From positions 66,387,300 to 66,451,299 of the forward strand of contig CM049314.1 of the NCBI GenBank assembly GCA_026874595.1: a stretch of DNA of 64,000 bases, in the 5' to 3' direction. The translations under genes and the position numbers were made by a program. Positions 13,401 to 28,400 of this stretch are shown one piece after another. This DNA is from Sipunculus nudus. Lineage: Eukaryota; Annelida; Sipuncula; Golfingiida; Sipunculidae. Position 1 is the first letter of the stretch. The number at the start of each line of letters is the position of its first letter. The notes beneath the pieces were generated by a model. That model was not told the DNA's origin. It worked only from the letters and a program-made list of their open reading frames with translations, and ran no database searches.

Positions 13401-16400
13401 ACCATGCACCTATGATTACCATGCCAATCGGGAGGGGTAAACTTACCTGTCAAGAGACCCTACCACGTGACCAATCACAAACTAGTGTAGAAAAATTATA
13501 CCAGGGCGTATCTAACAACATCAAAAATTTTCACTCTAATCTGGGTTTATATCAACCCAATAATGATGTCCAGGTATCACTGAACTAGCATTACTCACAA
13601 AACATGCATGTGTTCTAGCCAAATCTACAAGGTATATGCCGATCTTGAAACAATGTTGTGCTTCAGGTAATATTCTCACTGAATAAATATTAACTCCTAA
13701 CAGTGGGGTAATTTCATTGTGCAAGTATACACTACAACATCAGTTTGGTGTCATTTCCAATTATTAATTCAGATCAACTCTAGTTTGAGTATATGAATGT
13801 CTGGTTTCAGTACTGTTTTCTCAGTTCAAAACTTCTGAAACTTACTGTAATTAGCCAGTTTTTTTAAGGCTAATTATATCCTGGCACGCTCGCCATACAA
13901 TGTCACCCCTAACTTAACGTGATAACTTTACAACGGATATATCCTATAAAACAATAGGATGGGTTAACGCTCGCCACTTGATTTCATTAATCAAGAAATT
14001 AGATCCCAGTCATTACAGGTGACATTTCCAGGTTCTTTTAAGGACGTGTATAAAAATACCAGACAATCATACACCCAGATCAATAGAAACTATGAGACAT
14101 CAGGTTAAATTCACAATATAATTCAAGACAATACTTACAAAGATGTAGATGTGTGTGTGCGTTGATGTGTCAATACGACAGTCCTTCACATTAAAAATAC
14201 AGGATATTTACTGAGTCCGTGGTTTGTATAAAAACCAATAAAGTCCAGTTCCTTCAGAGATCTCTGGTTACTGTTTTGTGTAGAATCTAGCGTATGGTTA
14301 GCAGCATATAGTCTTTCTGAGTTTAGCGATCTTCAACTGATCTTGCTTGTCAGCGACCCGGGTAGGTTTACGTTCACATGAATGCAATAGCGCTCTTTGT
14401 TTACGTAGAGCTTAGAGTCCTTGACCTTGCTCGTGTAGCAATGGTTTCACGGCTTACGGCGGTTATGTATCTAGGTCAAGCTGAACTAGGCCGGCAGGTG
14501 ACGAGCGCTCTTTCACTTTATCTCCAATACGAAGCTCTGTCGGCAGCACGGCTGAGTTCTCATGAGCTGGGTCTTTGCCTCATGTAGAAGCTTGCTTCTA
14601 TGCCGTTCCTGGCGTTTCAATGTTCGTGCGTGCGTGCTGCCACCTCAAGCTTCAAGACCCAACTGAACCAACATTCAGCGTCTCTTCTTTAAGTCTGACG
14701 TCACAATCGCCTGTTCACTGTGTACGGCAATCCGGTTCTCTGATTGGCTTATTTCTCAAGTGTCCCATATAAGGATATATGTGACCTAGTTTGACTGTTA
14801 GCGTCACCATGGCGACCCACATACCAAATGTAATAATTACACACGATGCGTGACACGGATAAATCAGCTGATAGCCGATGGGATTCCATACAAGAATACA
14901 CAATATATATATACAATCAAGACCTGTCAACGCTTTAGGATGACGCTTCACGTCAATATCAATAGAGAACAGACTTCGTTAAACTATGATACAAAACACC
15001 GTACATATTGTCACCTATTGTCTGGTGACAGTGGGATAATACAAATCAATTTTTTTATCTAAATAAAAAATTTCTTCCAAAAAAGATAAAATAATGCCAG
15101 TAGCTCTTCACCCGAAGTTCCTGCCTCAGTACCAAAGGAATGCAACATCAAATGTAATGGATTCACTGACCTGTTGTTTTTGCCTCATCGGTCTGAGTTC
15201 CTTGATGATGGGGGCGAGTGCACTTTTTTTCTCAGCGATTTTCGTGGTGAGTTTCTGGACCATGAACGAGATGTCCTCGAGCGTGCGTCCCTTCATCTGG
15301 TCAAGCTCACTCTTCAAGGACGACACGTTCTCCAACGCCTCCTGTGTCTCACGGAAACCTGATACACCCTTCTTGGCCTCTACTGCCCCCTGGAGAGAGA
15401 GGACTGAACTATATACCTAACACTAATATGTTATGTTTTTCATGGATGCCTAAAATTGATTTATTACATGATTTTGTTTGTAAAGGTTTAGCTGATCTTC
15501 ATATCAGAAATCAGACACATCCTTCTTGGCCTATCCTGCCACCTGGAGGTCAATGAGTGAACTAAAAAATGCTACCTTGTTTCAATTGTCTGTACTGCCA
15601 CCAGGAAAGAAACAACTAATATCTCTCTTAAAGAATTCTACTGACCTCTGGCCAAAAATGATGAATAAATTAAATCTCTATTCTCTAGGTGGCCCTTTTC
15701 TGCTGCTTTGCTGTCATATATACTGGAGAATTAACTGCCCCATTGTGAACTGCAAATCAGCCACACCTCTTAAGAAGAAAGAACTGAACCCACACGTCCA
15801 GAATTAAACCCTTTACTGGCAAAGGGTGAACCTCTTACCAGCAAGACATAATCCACATTAAACCCTTGTACCACAAAGAGTAAATTATGAGTTGAAATTT
15901 TAACAGTCATCAAACTAAAACAAATCCATGGTTATGTCAGATTGTGTACATTGACTTACAAGTCGGCTGTTTATGTTATTTTCTCGTTGTTTTAGGATTT
16001 CTTCAGAACGAGAGAGGACTCCGTGCTCAGCTCTCAGCTCCGCCAACTCCTGCCGTTTCTTCTTGTACAGAGTACTCTGACTACGCAACTTGTTCACGTA
16101 CCGTTTAAACTTAATATGAATTAAAAACAGATTTATACATTAACTGACATATTTTGTATATTATTGTTACTATAATTTATCACAGTCCCTCTTGCAAAAT
16201 TGATATTAAGTGAATATTTACAAACATCCATTTAAAAGACTCTTTTAAATGTAACTGAATGTGAAAGTTCTTATTGATAGGCAAAAATTAAAGTATGGTT
16301 CTAAGGCACTCTATTTTTTTGCATGAATCAGTGTGGGTGAACGATTTTTTTTAACCTTTATTCGTATGTTTCGATGAAAATGTCATATGATCAGGGAAAT

Positions 16401-19400
16401 TCATGATAATAACAGAATTATTTTGCGAAACTGGTAAAAAGCACTACATAACAAAGGAAATCTTATCAAAAGTTTTAATATAACATTTTTGTATAATAAC
16501 ATGGTCAGGATGAGATATACATATTAATACTTACCTCATCCCCCTTCAGCACTTCCTCCCCATCTGACTGTCGCACCATCTGTCTCTTCTCCTCGGCCTC
16601 CTGCTCAACACGAGACAGCTCCTCACGAGCATCACGCAGCGTCTCAGCCGCTACCTCCTTTTTACGTGAAATAATGGCAGCCTGAAATATAAGGAATAAC
16701 ATCAGCAACAGAGGTCCTTAACAGCCTGGATTGATCCTTATCAGATTACAGACGTCTGTAAAGGTCAACTTGTTAGGTTTATTGTCTGATAACCCCAATA
16801 TGGCACATGATATTGTCCCATATCCAGAAAAATTTGTCTGATAATCATGTAACCAACAACATATCAAACTACCCTTTGTGAATGGAAATATTTGGTTCAC
16901 TTAAAAAGTCAAGATTTTTGTGTCATCCATTGTTTATGGCAGCTTAAATCTTGTTTCATAACAGAGTTCATAACTGAAGTTGCTCTACTGGAAAGCAGTT
17001 GTACTTAATAAATTGGCTTTCCTGTTAAAATATGTGTGATTAATGATCATACCAAAACTTCAGGAGGACTAGTTTTCAAACTCATAGTGAAATTGGCTAA
17101 GCATTTGAATTGAATGAAATATGACTGATTGAGTAATAAAAAATGTAAAAGAGTTGTAAATAATAGAAACTGACCTGTTGTTTAAACAATGACTGCTTGT
17201 CGTCTATAGGATCGTTGCTCATCATCCGTTTCTCCACAAGTTGGTTTATCTCTGCATTTGTCTGACGAATCTGTCAACACCAGATACAGGCAGTTACAAT
17301 TAACAGGATGTGTTTCCTGATTCAAAGTCATACAAATTTAAGTGACAGGAAATGTTGAAATTGTTCAATTTGATTTGTCGCCACCAAAAAAAGTCCCATT
17401 GGAAAACCTCATTAATATTATGGTGTAAACAAAATGTCTGGAGGACATGGGCTTGACTGAGCCTGATGATTATTTCACAGGAGAAGGTAAATTTTCTTTT
17501 TAAAAATTCATTTATATAATAAAGAGCTATGATGAATAAATTACAGCCAGTATATTCATACTTATATTTCTATATAATATAAGCAACAGGAGAGAAAAGA
17601 AAAAAATACTTTCAATTTTATATTTAAGATCTGAAAATTTTTATTTCACTTTTAATCATAACCTTTTCGAACAGCATCAAAGTAGGTGCTGCCACCTGAA
17701 GGACAAATATGGAACTAACCAAATGTTACATATTCTTTCATTTATTGACATATATGGTTACAATCCTAACATAAACAAACAGGAACTTTTCAGTCATTCA
17801 AAACAATGGGACATGGCTTCAATTTGATAATACACTTCCTGACCTGGTCATTGAGTGCATCCAGGTCACTCTGGCCCATGGCTGGCTCAGCCACCACTCT
17901 CTGCAGATCCTGGACAGTCTTCTTGCAGCAGGAGATCTCCTTGGGAAGCTTGTCCTTCAGCATGTAACTGTTCACTTTAGTTTCCTCCTCCAGCCGCTGT
18001 AGCAGTCCTGGTTAACAACCATACAGTCAGCATAACAACAGGATATCAGAATCTTTCTTTGTCTATATCTATATCTATTCATAATATAGTTATTACTATG
18101 ACCTATTATTCTGACTTATTAAGTATACAGAAAGCGACATTTCTTTACATATGTTACACATATATGTTGCACACAAAGTTGATTACAGTTTTTCAACAAA
18201 TTATTTTTTAAAAATATTCAGACCAAACAAAAAATTTAAATGTTTCAAAATGAAGAGAAAGTCCAAAATATCTGGTCAGATTCATGAATAATCTTCTTAA
18301 GGTTAAAATATCGTCAAACTGCCTAGGTAAAACTGCCCAGGCTTGTAACATGTTGTAAGATTTTACCCCAAATAAAATACAACAACACGATAGTTAAGTT
18401 ATCAGTCCACAAAAAATAGCAAAATGGTTTGTCCATATTTTAATTGCTGTTTTCGAAGCCAAATGATAATTTACTGCCAGTCTCTGAGAAGCGTCTTAGG
18501 AAAGAGACGGAGGGTTGCTGGCTACTAGCTTGGTAGTTGCTTAACATCCTCCTTCCCCTTGACATGCCTGGGACCCAACTACCTTCCTCTCTCTACTGTA
18601 ACCTGCTAATCTGATCCCGAAGTGGGAGAGGCCAATGTTTATATAGGGGTGTGTGCTTATGGGCAAATGGGATATCTTACAGTGTGTGTGTGTGTAATGT
18701 TACCTTCAGGGGTAGCTCCCACGCTGGCTTGACGTAGATCCTTAAGCTGGTGATTTAGTCTTTGCATTCTTTGCTCGGCATGAACGATCTGTGAAAAAGT
18801 GAATCAGTATCAGACAATAGAGCAACAAATACCAATCATACATCTTTGTAATGCCTTAACATTGAGATATTAGGGGTTAGTTGTTTAATCCTGTTTGAAA
18901 TTTGTAAGAAATTACAGCAACTGATTAACAATCATTAAATCAACAGATTGTTGTCACATTAAAAGTACCCTTCTTTTTTATGTTACTAGTCAATGCATGG
19001 CCAGTTGTCAATCAACCAACCACCAGATATCACCCAATCACATGCAGTCAGTGACTCCGCCCACTGTGCATCAGATTTGGTGACAGTGAGCATTTTAGTT
19101 CTCTTGGAATCAAGCAGATGAGCTTGTAGGTTGCTTCAGTTGTCTGAGGTGGCCAGGGGTATGGCTTCATGATACCAGGGTCGATTTATGGATGTGTCAA
19201 TCACCTGGTGTGGCCACACCCTTTAAACAGCAGTCATACTACCTCCTAGCTATGTACATTTTAATTTCATGTTTACCTTAATCAGAAATAATGCAATTTG
19301 ATGATTTGAAGATATAGAGTTTAAATTATATTTCAACTAACAGTGTTATTTTATTTCTTTAATTGTGCAAGTACACTGCCCAGTCCAAATTTCCTCCCAG

Positions 19401-22400
19401 AATTAGAAAGCAACATACAACATAATACATCAGTGGTAGCACCTCAGAAATGCTTGTTTTTGGGAGTCTATGGCCGTATACCCACTAAAAAAAATAAGGA
19501 TTGTGAATCAGTTTACCCAGTCTGCATTAGGCTACTAATCAGCATCAGTTGGTTTACTGTAGTCTGCTTGAAAGGTGGTAAACAGTAGTCCAGTTTACTT
19601 TAGTCCGGTATAGAGTAAACTGTGTCTAGTGTGTACAGGTAAATCCACTTCCAGTCTGAATGAGTACAGTCTCAGTCAATGGCCTTGACTGCTACCCTTG
19701 ATGCTACCCCACAATGAGTTGTGCGAGAGAGTGCTCCACTGCAGGCCCAAATTTGGATTATGAACCAAGTGGGGACAGCAAACTCACTATGTGTTGAAAG
19801 AATGATTTAGGCCTCTGTAAAGCAAACTAAGGTGTGGACACAAAGTAGACTACTTTGAGACAAAAGTAAACTGGTTTAGTATAAACCGGTTTTGATTTGA
19901 ACTAAGTGCGGATGTGGTTTAGAACTCCCAAGTGCCTTTGGCATGGGCCATTTTCCATGCTTCCCCATAAATCCTGAAGAACTAGACATTATTTGTTAAA
20001 GGTGTATTGCAATACCATCAATCAGAAATTATGCCTGTGAACTCCGCCCATGTGAGCTCAGTCCATGGTTAACTCACCCAAGTTGATATGAACCTGGCAG
20101 AAGTCATGGGGTCATGTCCCAGTGCAAAATAGGTAATATGCTAGTAATATCAATGTCTTGATACACAGAATTTGATAATTTCACAAGAGAATGTGTAAAA
20201 CCAAAGTGCACTGGTGTATGAAATGTCAATGCCCCTGTAAATACAGCACTGCTTACCAAGTTTTTCTGTTCTTGTTTCTGCTGTTGTATTTTGGATTCTC
20301 TGTCTCGCTCTGTTCTCAGGTTTCTTGCGATGGTCAGCATGGATCCACTGTTGGGGTGTGATTCAACCTGCAAAATTTGTGTAACATATAAATTATTTTC
20401 ATTCAAATATATTTACACTAGAAATGAGTTGCATGGTACCTTAGCCTGTTACACTAAAAAACATACAATAGGAAAAAACCACGTGGAACAACAATAATCA
20501 AGATGGCTGCATCACACACATTTACTAGCAGGACAATAATACAGGACAAGACAAACAAGAGCTGAAACCCAAGAATCAGCAAAAAAAAAATACAATTGGG
20601 GTAAAGAGGGAATTTCCTCAACAAAATGCCAGCATCAGACCTTGCAATTAACACTATTTTCATGGACAAAATAACCTCTATAATTATGAAAGTACTGTAG
20701 GTGACATGTCTTCTGCAAAAGATACTACAAACACCTTAAAGAAAAAAGAACACCCAAAATTTCAGAGTAATCCATAAAGTCATTTGTGAGAATCTAAATG
20801 ATTAAATATTCATTAAATTCACTCTTGATGGAATAATAATTGTTTATGTTAAAATCATGCATAATTGCACTGCCTATTTAAAAGTATAATAACATAATAA
20901 CATTTGAAAATGGGATTATAATTATATGCAGTGGCTTATCAGGTTATCTTATCTGGTTTCAATCAACTGGCAGGATGTGGTGGTAAAATTTATTATCAAT
21001 ATCTAAGTGTATTTGAGGAAAGAATGTAGGAGGGCTCTGTTATTTTACATCTTTAATTTTATACACTCAAATCAATCATCTCTTCCAATCATACAAAGAA
21101 GAAAAAAAAAACATTAAAATACATTTACTTGAGTATATGTTATCAATTTTTTTCTGCAATATCACTACTATTTATTATTATTATCAGGGAGTAAACTTAA
21201 ACCATTCCTGATCACATTATTTACACATACTGAATCATGTCATAAAAATTCATAATAAAGACAACTTTGAAATTGTTTCCTTATTGAAAGAAAATATACA
21301 GAAAAAAGCTTTGGGTGCTTTTTTTATTATGCCATAATTTATGGGGAAAAATAATCTCAGTATTGAAAGAAAATATACTGGAAAAAATATTTGATTTTTT
21401 TTATCATGGTACACAAGTGAAAATATTAAGTGCACTTCTAATTTAAACAGAAAACTGATTATACTGAATGAAGATCCTAGAACACTTTCATAATCCTCAA
21501 ACAGATATCTAAGAAACCATAAGCTGGTCACAAAGATGTATCTGAATGTGCTGCCACCTGTCGTGAAAAATAAGAATTAATGCAAAAATACCCCCAAAAT
21601 GTCAAGAGGTATATGCTCTTGAAGTGTTGTGCATAAAATGAACGAAAAATTGCAATATATTTAAAACGTCTTTACTTATACACTAATTGTTGAATACAAT
21701 GAGTAAATTTAAATGAAAATTGTGGGCAAATCAAAAAGGCCCCGGAGGGATTCGAACCCTCGATCTCCTGTTTACTAGACAGGCGCTTTAACCAACTAAG
21801 CCACGGAGCCAGCTGTCACACAGAAGACTCACACAGTACATATACTATCTTAATAAAGACAGGTCCGACGGTGAGAGATAGAATGGGGTCATTGGGTGCA
21901 ATGACGGTCAAGGCGCGATTTGGATTCTGGGAAACCATTTCGTCGGTACTAAAATTTAGATTTTTCACCATATTTAGTTTATTTGTGTAAGATTTAATAG
22001 CTAATTCTAAAATGATTCTTATAAACAACCGTTTTTCATTTAAAAATTTATAAATTACACGGTCCCGGCCCCGCCCACATCGCAGCTATTAAAGTGGGCG
22101 TGGCACTTGCACGTCGTGAATGTATGTTTCATGGCTTTGATTGTACAAGCCGCATCAATTTACATTAACATAAGGAACGTCCCGCAGATATAAAACATAT
22201 AATGCTTGGGTGGTCGTTTGTCATTATAACTGCTATTGAAATTTTGTGAGCTGAGAACGAAATCCTGTTAGTTAAATGTGGGTTCTATATACCGTTTCTT
22301 TTTTATGGAAATGATATTATAATTATGATATCGGTATGCATTTAAACAGTAAATTGTTATTTAAGAGATCAATCTCAAGCAAACCCAGTTTTTTAACTAT

Positions 22401-25400
22401 TTCTCCTACATTAAATAAATATATCTTAATTTTAAATATGTATCCCAGTAACTCAAATCAAAATGTTGGAGAGAAATATATGTTCTATAACTTGTTTTGC
22501 TAAATTTCATAATTATTGAAATTTTGTCTATTAATTTATCCGATGTATAAAGAGAAAATTAGAATTAATTTTGTACTTTTGCTGAAATATGAGCTTGAGT
22601 TTGGTTAATATGATAATTATTTAGTACACTGTACTCAAGTTCAAAATTCGGACTCAAGTATGTGTACATGTGAGATTTACTGCAAACTTAAGGAGTTTAT
22701 TTTTATTCATTATGGTAGGACTTTAAAGTGGTGTAGTCAACTTAACAGTGGTCTGTTATGACACAGACCTTAAATAATTACAGGTATTCATATGAAACTT
22801 CAGATTTAGTATATATATTCCTTTGATTGTAGCCGGTTATAAGTCGTCACCTAGCCAAATTTTGCATAGGTAAATAGTTGCTTGGTTATATTGTTGCCAT
22901 GGCAACAAACACTTTGGAGTCTGATGCCTAGGCCTATGGAATAGTAACCATTTCAGCCCTACTTTGTATGAAAACATTTGAAGATTTACTTTATATTTCA
23001 TTAATGTTACCTGTTACTTGAAGAAAAAACTCATAATAAGGCTTGCTGCTAGTATCAGTCTAAAGAAATTTTTGTCACAGTATTTCTTTTATTAGAACCA
23101 AAATAAAGTAATTATTTAGATTCTTTCAATTCTATCATGGATGATGATATAACATTAATTTATAATATGGTATTGCCAACAATTAATACCCTCATTTTAT
23201 TTTGACATTACAAGAGCAAAATTCAGATAAAATACTGATATTCATTTATTTTTTATCTCAGTGACTGATCTATATTTGATTGGGTGGCTTAGAATAATGT
23301 TACATATAAAACACAGAACACTAAGTAAGTTTTAAACAGAAAAACACACATGCACAGTGAAGTCATTAAAACACAAAAACAGTTTCAGCAAGACCATTCA
23401 CAAGGATTGTGAGGACCCCAAGACATGAAGTCCACAATATCAGTTTAGTACCAAAAGTACTGCTAGGTGTCAGCACAAGTACAACTAGATGTGCAACATT
23501 TTCACTTTTGAACAAGAGTTGTTCTTCTGACTTTGTAATGTGAAACTGATTTCATTGACCAGTGGTAGAATGTGGGGGGGGGGGTTCAGAAACGAAACAA
23601 CCTTTTAGGGTTTCAAAACCATATTTTGCTGCCTGGACCCCCTCCTTTATGGACCAGAGGACCTTTATTTAGGTTTTCCTCTAATCTTCCTGGCCTGGAC
23701 CCTCCCCTTCCGAAAATCCTGGATCCACCCCTGTTGACCGACATCTCCACATCTCCAGCTTCCCTTAACCAATAATGACTGGAATCTTAATGCTGTTTCT
23801 GATGGAAACATAAATGGTTAACCAATAAGGACAATTTTCTAGGTCACACACAACAAATTTATTGTTTCATTAATTCTGGGAACAAAACTAGGGTGAGGCT
23901 GTGAAAGGGCAAATTTTTCTTTACCAGTCAGGACACAATACATAGATATTTTCCCATCTAGCCTAAAAAATACAAAAAAAATGCTTCAGTTCTTGAAATG
24001 GTGTATCTGCTTAAGACTAAATTTAATCCATTTTCTATTAATTATTTTAGGGAATTTGTGCCATATTATAAAACAACAATATTACCAAGGACCTGTTCAT
24101 CATTTGCAAAAGAATTTTGATCCACTAAATATAGAAGCAGTGAATCTGTAGAATAACTATTATTTTTGTATGGCCTTCAGGGAATCTACTGAAGGAATGA
24201 GGTTTTAAGGCTAAACATATTTTTGTATTAAGACGGATAACAATATGGAGCAGGACTCAACATTAACTTTTGAAAGTACTTACCCAGTAGGGCATCTAGC
24301 TTTTACTTGGCCTATACATGAAGTTTTACTTGTCCTTCAAAAATCAGTGATCACAGCCACAAAGACAAAGATATGTTCCACCATTATTTTGCAACAATAT
24401 ACACTTTCAGATGTTTGATTGTTGATGATGTTTCTCCTAAGCATTTGTGCAGTGAAAAACATGAGGTCTATTACAGAGAGACACATTACAATATGATATA
24501 ATTTCTCCAAGAAAGAAATCACTTACTTAAGATTAATTAAGGCTCAGGATTTTGTGTAAAGGTTTATGTTGGACCCACTTGCCCCGTTGGTCAAGTATGA
24601 GCCCACTTTTGGTTGTTCTACCACCATTTTCTTGAACCTTTACTTGTCCGGGGCAAGCAGTTAACCATGAATGCCAAGCCTTGAGAAATGTATCTTTATA
24701 TTGGCCAGTTAACAGCATCTTATACTGTAGCCTCATTGGGATCTCAAGTATGAGATTTAATTTAGAAACAATAACAGACCATTTATGTTACCCATAAATC
24801 AAAGGTAACTATTTAAAAAACATCTGATTTTTTTATGAGTATTTGGATTTTAACGCGAGCTCCATAAAGGGCCTTGCAAACTCGGGGTTTGGCTGCTAGT
24901 ACATTTGTGGCCATAAAATGGAGATCTACAGTATATCACAGATAGACACAATATATTACAGGTATTGATCCTCCAGGCTTGGGCAGATGGCATGGACTGC
25001 AGGATGCCATTTCTGGGTACACACAGTTGTATGCTGCCTACCGAACCCAACTCTCAGATGGGTACCTGTACTCCACATAATCTTCTCTCCAAAACACTGT
25101 ACAAAAGCTGTGAACAAATTCCTCTGCTGTGATTTTCACTTTGATTTGTACATTTACATGAAATTATTTTTGGTATAAATTTGTCAGCAACATACAGCGA
25201 TACTGACGCCAAAGGACAGATGGCCATAGAAGCAAAGTTATCTGTAAGACTGGAGTCATAAATCAAAGTAGGCCTTATAAGTCCAGTATAAATGCCTAAT
25301 AAGTTGTGTGAGGGGTACAAGACTAAGGATCAAATAACTTTTGATGATAAACTCACCTTCCTCTTGAGACGTTCAACCCTTTTAAGGAGATGGTCTTTTT

Positions 25401-28400
25401 CGTCTTCCATGGAGGCAATGTCTTTCTTGATGTCTGACGTACTGAAACCACTGTTCTTGAGCTGCTCACACTGACGGTGGCATTCCTTGAACTCATCAAT
25501 GAGCACCAGGTACTGTAAATGAAAAGATGATCCAACAGTGCTCAAGATTGAATATCAAATGCTGTAGAAGAAATAATGATTCAAGAACACGACCACATAC
25601 TGCAGACAAAAGTGAGATTGCAGAGTAGTAGTTAAAAATTCAAAATTAATATAAATCATTGTTTTAAGAAAACAGATCAGTGATTGATTAACAATTAGTT
25701 CAGCTATTCATTCCTTTATCTTTGAAACTGGAATATTGTTGGAGGTTTATAATGCTGTACCATGCCTATATTTTGTTATTTAATTATTTGTGGGAAATTA
25801 TTTTGCATTCTGTTGCACAAACACTGTAACTTACAATGTTTGTCATCAGTTCAAGCCTCATTTTTGTCCAATTGAACACCACTGAATGAAATGATACCAT
25901 CAGGATTTGCTCTGAACCAAAGATTCCCTCTGATCTGATTTAAACATCCATTAGAAGTTTTATTTTTTCTTGAAGACTAAGAAGAACTTAAATGTTGACA
26001 AACGACTGCAATCTCATATAAATTTCAAAATAGGTTAGGGGTCAGAAATCTAACTAGACCATATGCACCCAGTTTTCAAGACATTCTTGACAATAATACT
26101 GAATCATGAGAAAATTTGCAGAAAAAATGAAGAGAACTATAAAATTTGCTCATAGCTCCATCTGGTGGTGAGGGTGCAAACTACTAAACACTCACTCACC
26201 TGTTGATGAAGACCGCTGATCCCGTCTTCTTGTTGGAACTCTGGCGGGACGTCAAGTCGCACCAGATAACGGGCTAAATACGCCCTCTTTTTCAGATCTG
26301 GGCTGCGTTGAAGGAGCCATTCTAGTATTGGATATATTATTGGCTTGTCGCCCTGCACTATTCCCTGACGAAACTGGGTCCTGTTATGGAACAAAATAAA
26401 GTTTTACAGTGGCATGCCCAAGCAGCGTTGCTTTTAACAAATAACAGGATATATGTCACTCCTACTTTGTTCCCAGTCAACTGATCTATAGCAAAATAAG
26501 GGTCATTTTTTTTAGCCATGCCTGGGTATGTACACTCATTGACCCAGTGTATAAATTTTAAGAGTCAGTATTTGTCACATATAATTCAAATGTTGATTGC
26601 ACACCAGACAACATAGAAGCTGCCAAAGAACTAAGAGGCATTTTACTACATTTTGTTAAAAGACAAACAGGACACTAGTGCACTAGTGCTGTCACAGATT
26701 CTCTCCGGAGTGAGGCAATGAGAAAATGGCCTCATCGCAACATAATAAGTCAATAAAGTGGGAACAAAGAGAAAGTGGAAAATGACCTAAAATGCAGTAT
26801 TCCTGTGTATAAATTATATTAAACTAAGTATGCAGTTTGTATTTAAAAGGGGCCTAATCACCTGTCCGACTTATATCAATGTGTTTATAACATGTGGGGA
26901 CTTGCCAAAATAATCAAAACAAATTCAAAAGGACATCTTGCAGCAAGCCAGATAAGCCAGAGCTTTTCAAATGGCGTTTTGCCACATGTGACCTTTCTAC
27001 CTCCTCATATATACAACCTACCACCTTTGATTTCGTGTTTTTCTTATTTGCCAAAAATGCTGTGTTTACAAACATGCTGTTGATAAACAATATCATACAT
27101 CCTTCACAAAGGCTTTATAAGAACTTTTTATAACCAGATTTACCCTTGCATAATTAATATATACACAGAGGAAGTCAGAAATCACATAATTTCTTTTTCC
27201 AAAGGGAGATGAATTGGCATCTTTAAGGTATATACTTACGCATCAACATTATTAGGTTTATATTTGAGGACTCTCAGGATTTCCAAGAGACGGATAGCTG
27301 TCTGGTCGGCCGCCTCTTCTCGGATGTCCACTTTTTGCTGAAAATGAAAATGAACAGTTAAACAGAGACTAGTTGTAAATAAACCTGAAAGAATAATTAT
27401 AATGCTGTGGATCAGGCTTGCATTCAAATGTGATTTGCTGCAAACGTGTGTTTCATTTGAAAGCTAAGTCCCTGAGTTGACAATTTTACTAGCTTTAATG
27501 GAATCTCCAAGGAGATCAAACATACATAGTTTGTTTCTAAGTACATATTATATATTATAGTACAGTAGAAGCCGTTTGGCATTGAACCTGCATGTTTTTA
27601 TAGATAAATGTAGATTCCTTTTTGCTCTTGCAGTTCAAAGTTGAGTCCTGTGTAAAGCACCTATACCAGAGCTAAACCTTCAATTAAAATAAAAAGTAAA
27701 TATGGTGAAAGTTATTGAATACAAATGCAATAACGAATGCAGTAAGATAACCAATAAACCCCATCCGTTCCTGTATCAAAATAAAATGACCAACTTCTTT
27801 TAAGCAAATCAAATTCTCTAAATCTAAACAGGAAATTCAATTTTCCCTAAATTCCAAGATGGTTGGGAACCTTGCCATTTATGTATAATTAAGGCACACT
27901 TTGGCAGAAGTGTTTTGCACGGCTGGAGTTGAACATGTCACCTGGCTGACTACTTAGGCTGGGAATTTGTACGTTACAATATATACAGCAAGAAGAGCTA
28001 GCATACTGTTGTTGCCTTCAGTATTCCTGAGGTTAATAATGCATGATTTTCACCTTTTCATTGAATAACAATGGGTTCCTTTTTCAATCAGCTTCAGAGA
28101 TCATATCAGTTATTATACAGATTTCTGATGTTAGATATCATGTGCGCAAAAGTGACTGAACCGGGGACCTACGTGAAGTCAAACCGGTAGAAATTACTCT
28201 TCAGTATTAGCAGATAATTTGAAAGAAATGACATCATTAATAATAGCAATCTCTTTTCTTTCAATGTACCTATGATGATGGGGCCTCTTATTTAATTTTC
28301 GCAGTAATTCAATTTTCTCAAATATCTTGAAACTTGAATCCCTGGTGAACTAAAAGACAACCCAAGTACTTCAATACATAAAGCAACATTTACATTGTAT

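Larger units (their letters stand above)
7411..15030 (-). mobile_element. Full-length Ty3/gypsy-class LTR retrotransposon, Gmr1-like gene order, inside IFT81 intron 11
   Basis: Two 1,130-bp LTRs (7411-8540 and 13901-15030) begin TGTCACC and end GGTGACA. They flank one minus-strand polyprotein ORF. GTGGG is duplicated at 7406-7410 and 15031-15035. I count five substitutions between the LTRs, so the insertion looks recent. Removing the element and one duplication leaves an ordinary 439-bp intron. A primer-binding-site candidate and a polypurine tract lie at the expected places. The coding order Gag-PR-IN-RT-RH is unusual for Ty3/gypsy. All main catalytic residues are present, so this copy may be autonomous. 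Confidence 0.95.
20368..25356 (-). other. IFT81 intron 4, about 5 kb
   Basis: Contains a tRNA-Thr gene on the same strand (21738-21810) and one copy of a GGATCC-ended small element (about 23571-23733). It is otherwise AT-rich, with nothing I can name. ORFs in it are short and non-protein-like. Confidence 0.7.

Noticed and set aside
15094-15420. Plus-strand 108-codon ORF
   Set aside because: It is the shadow of IFT81 exon 11 on the opposite strand.
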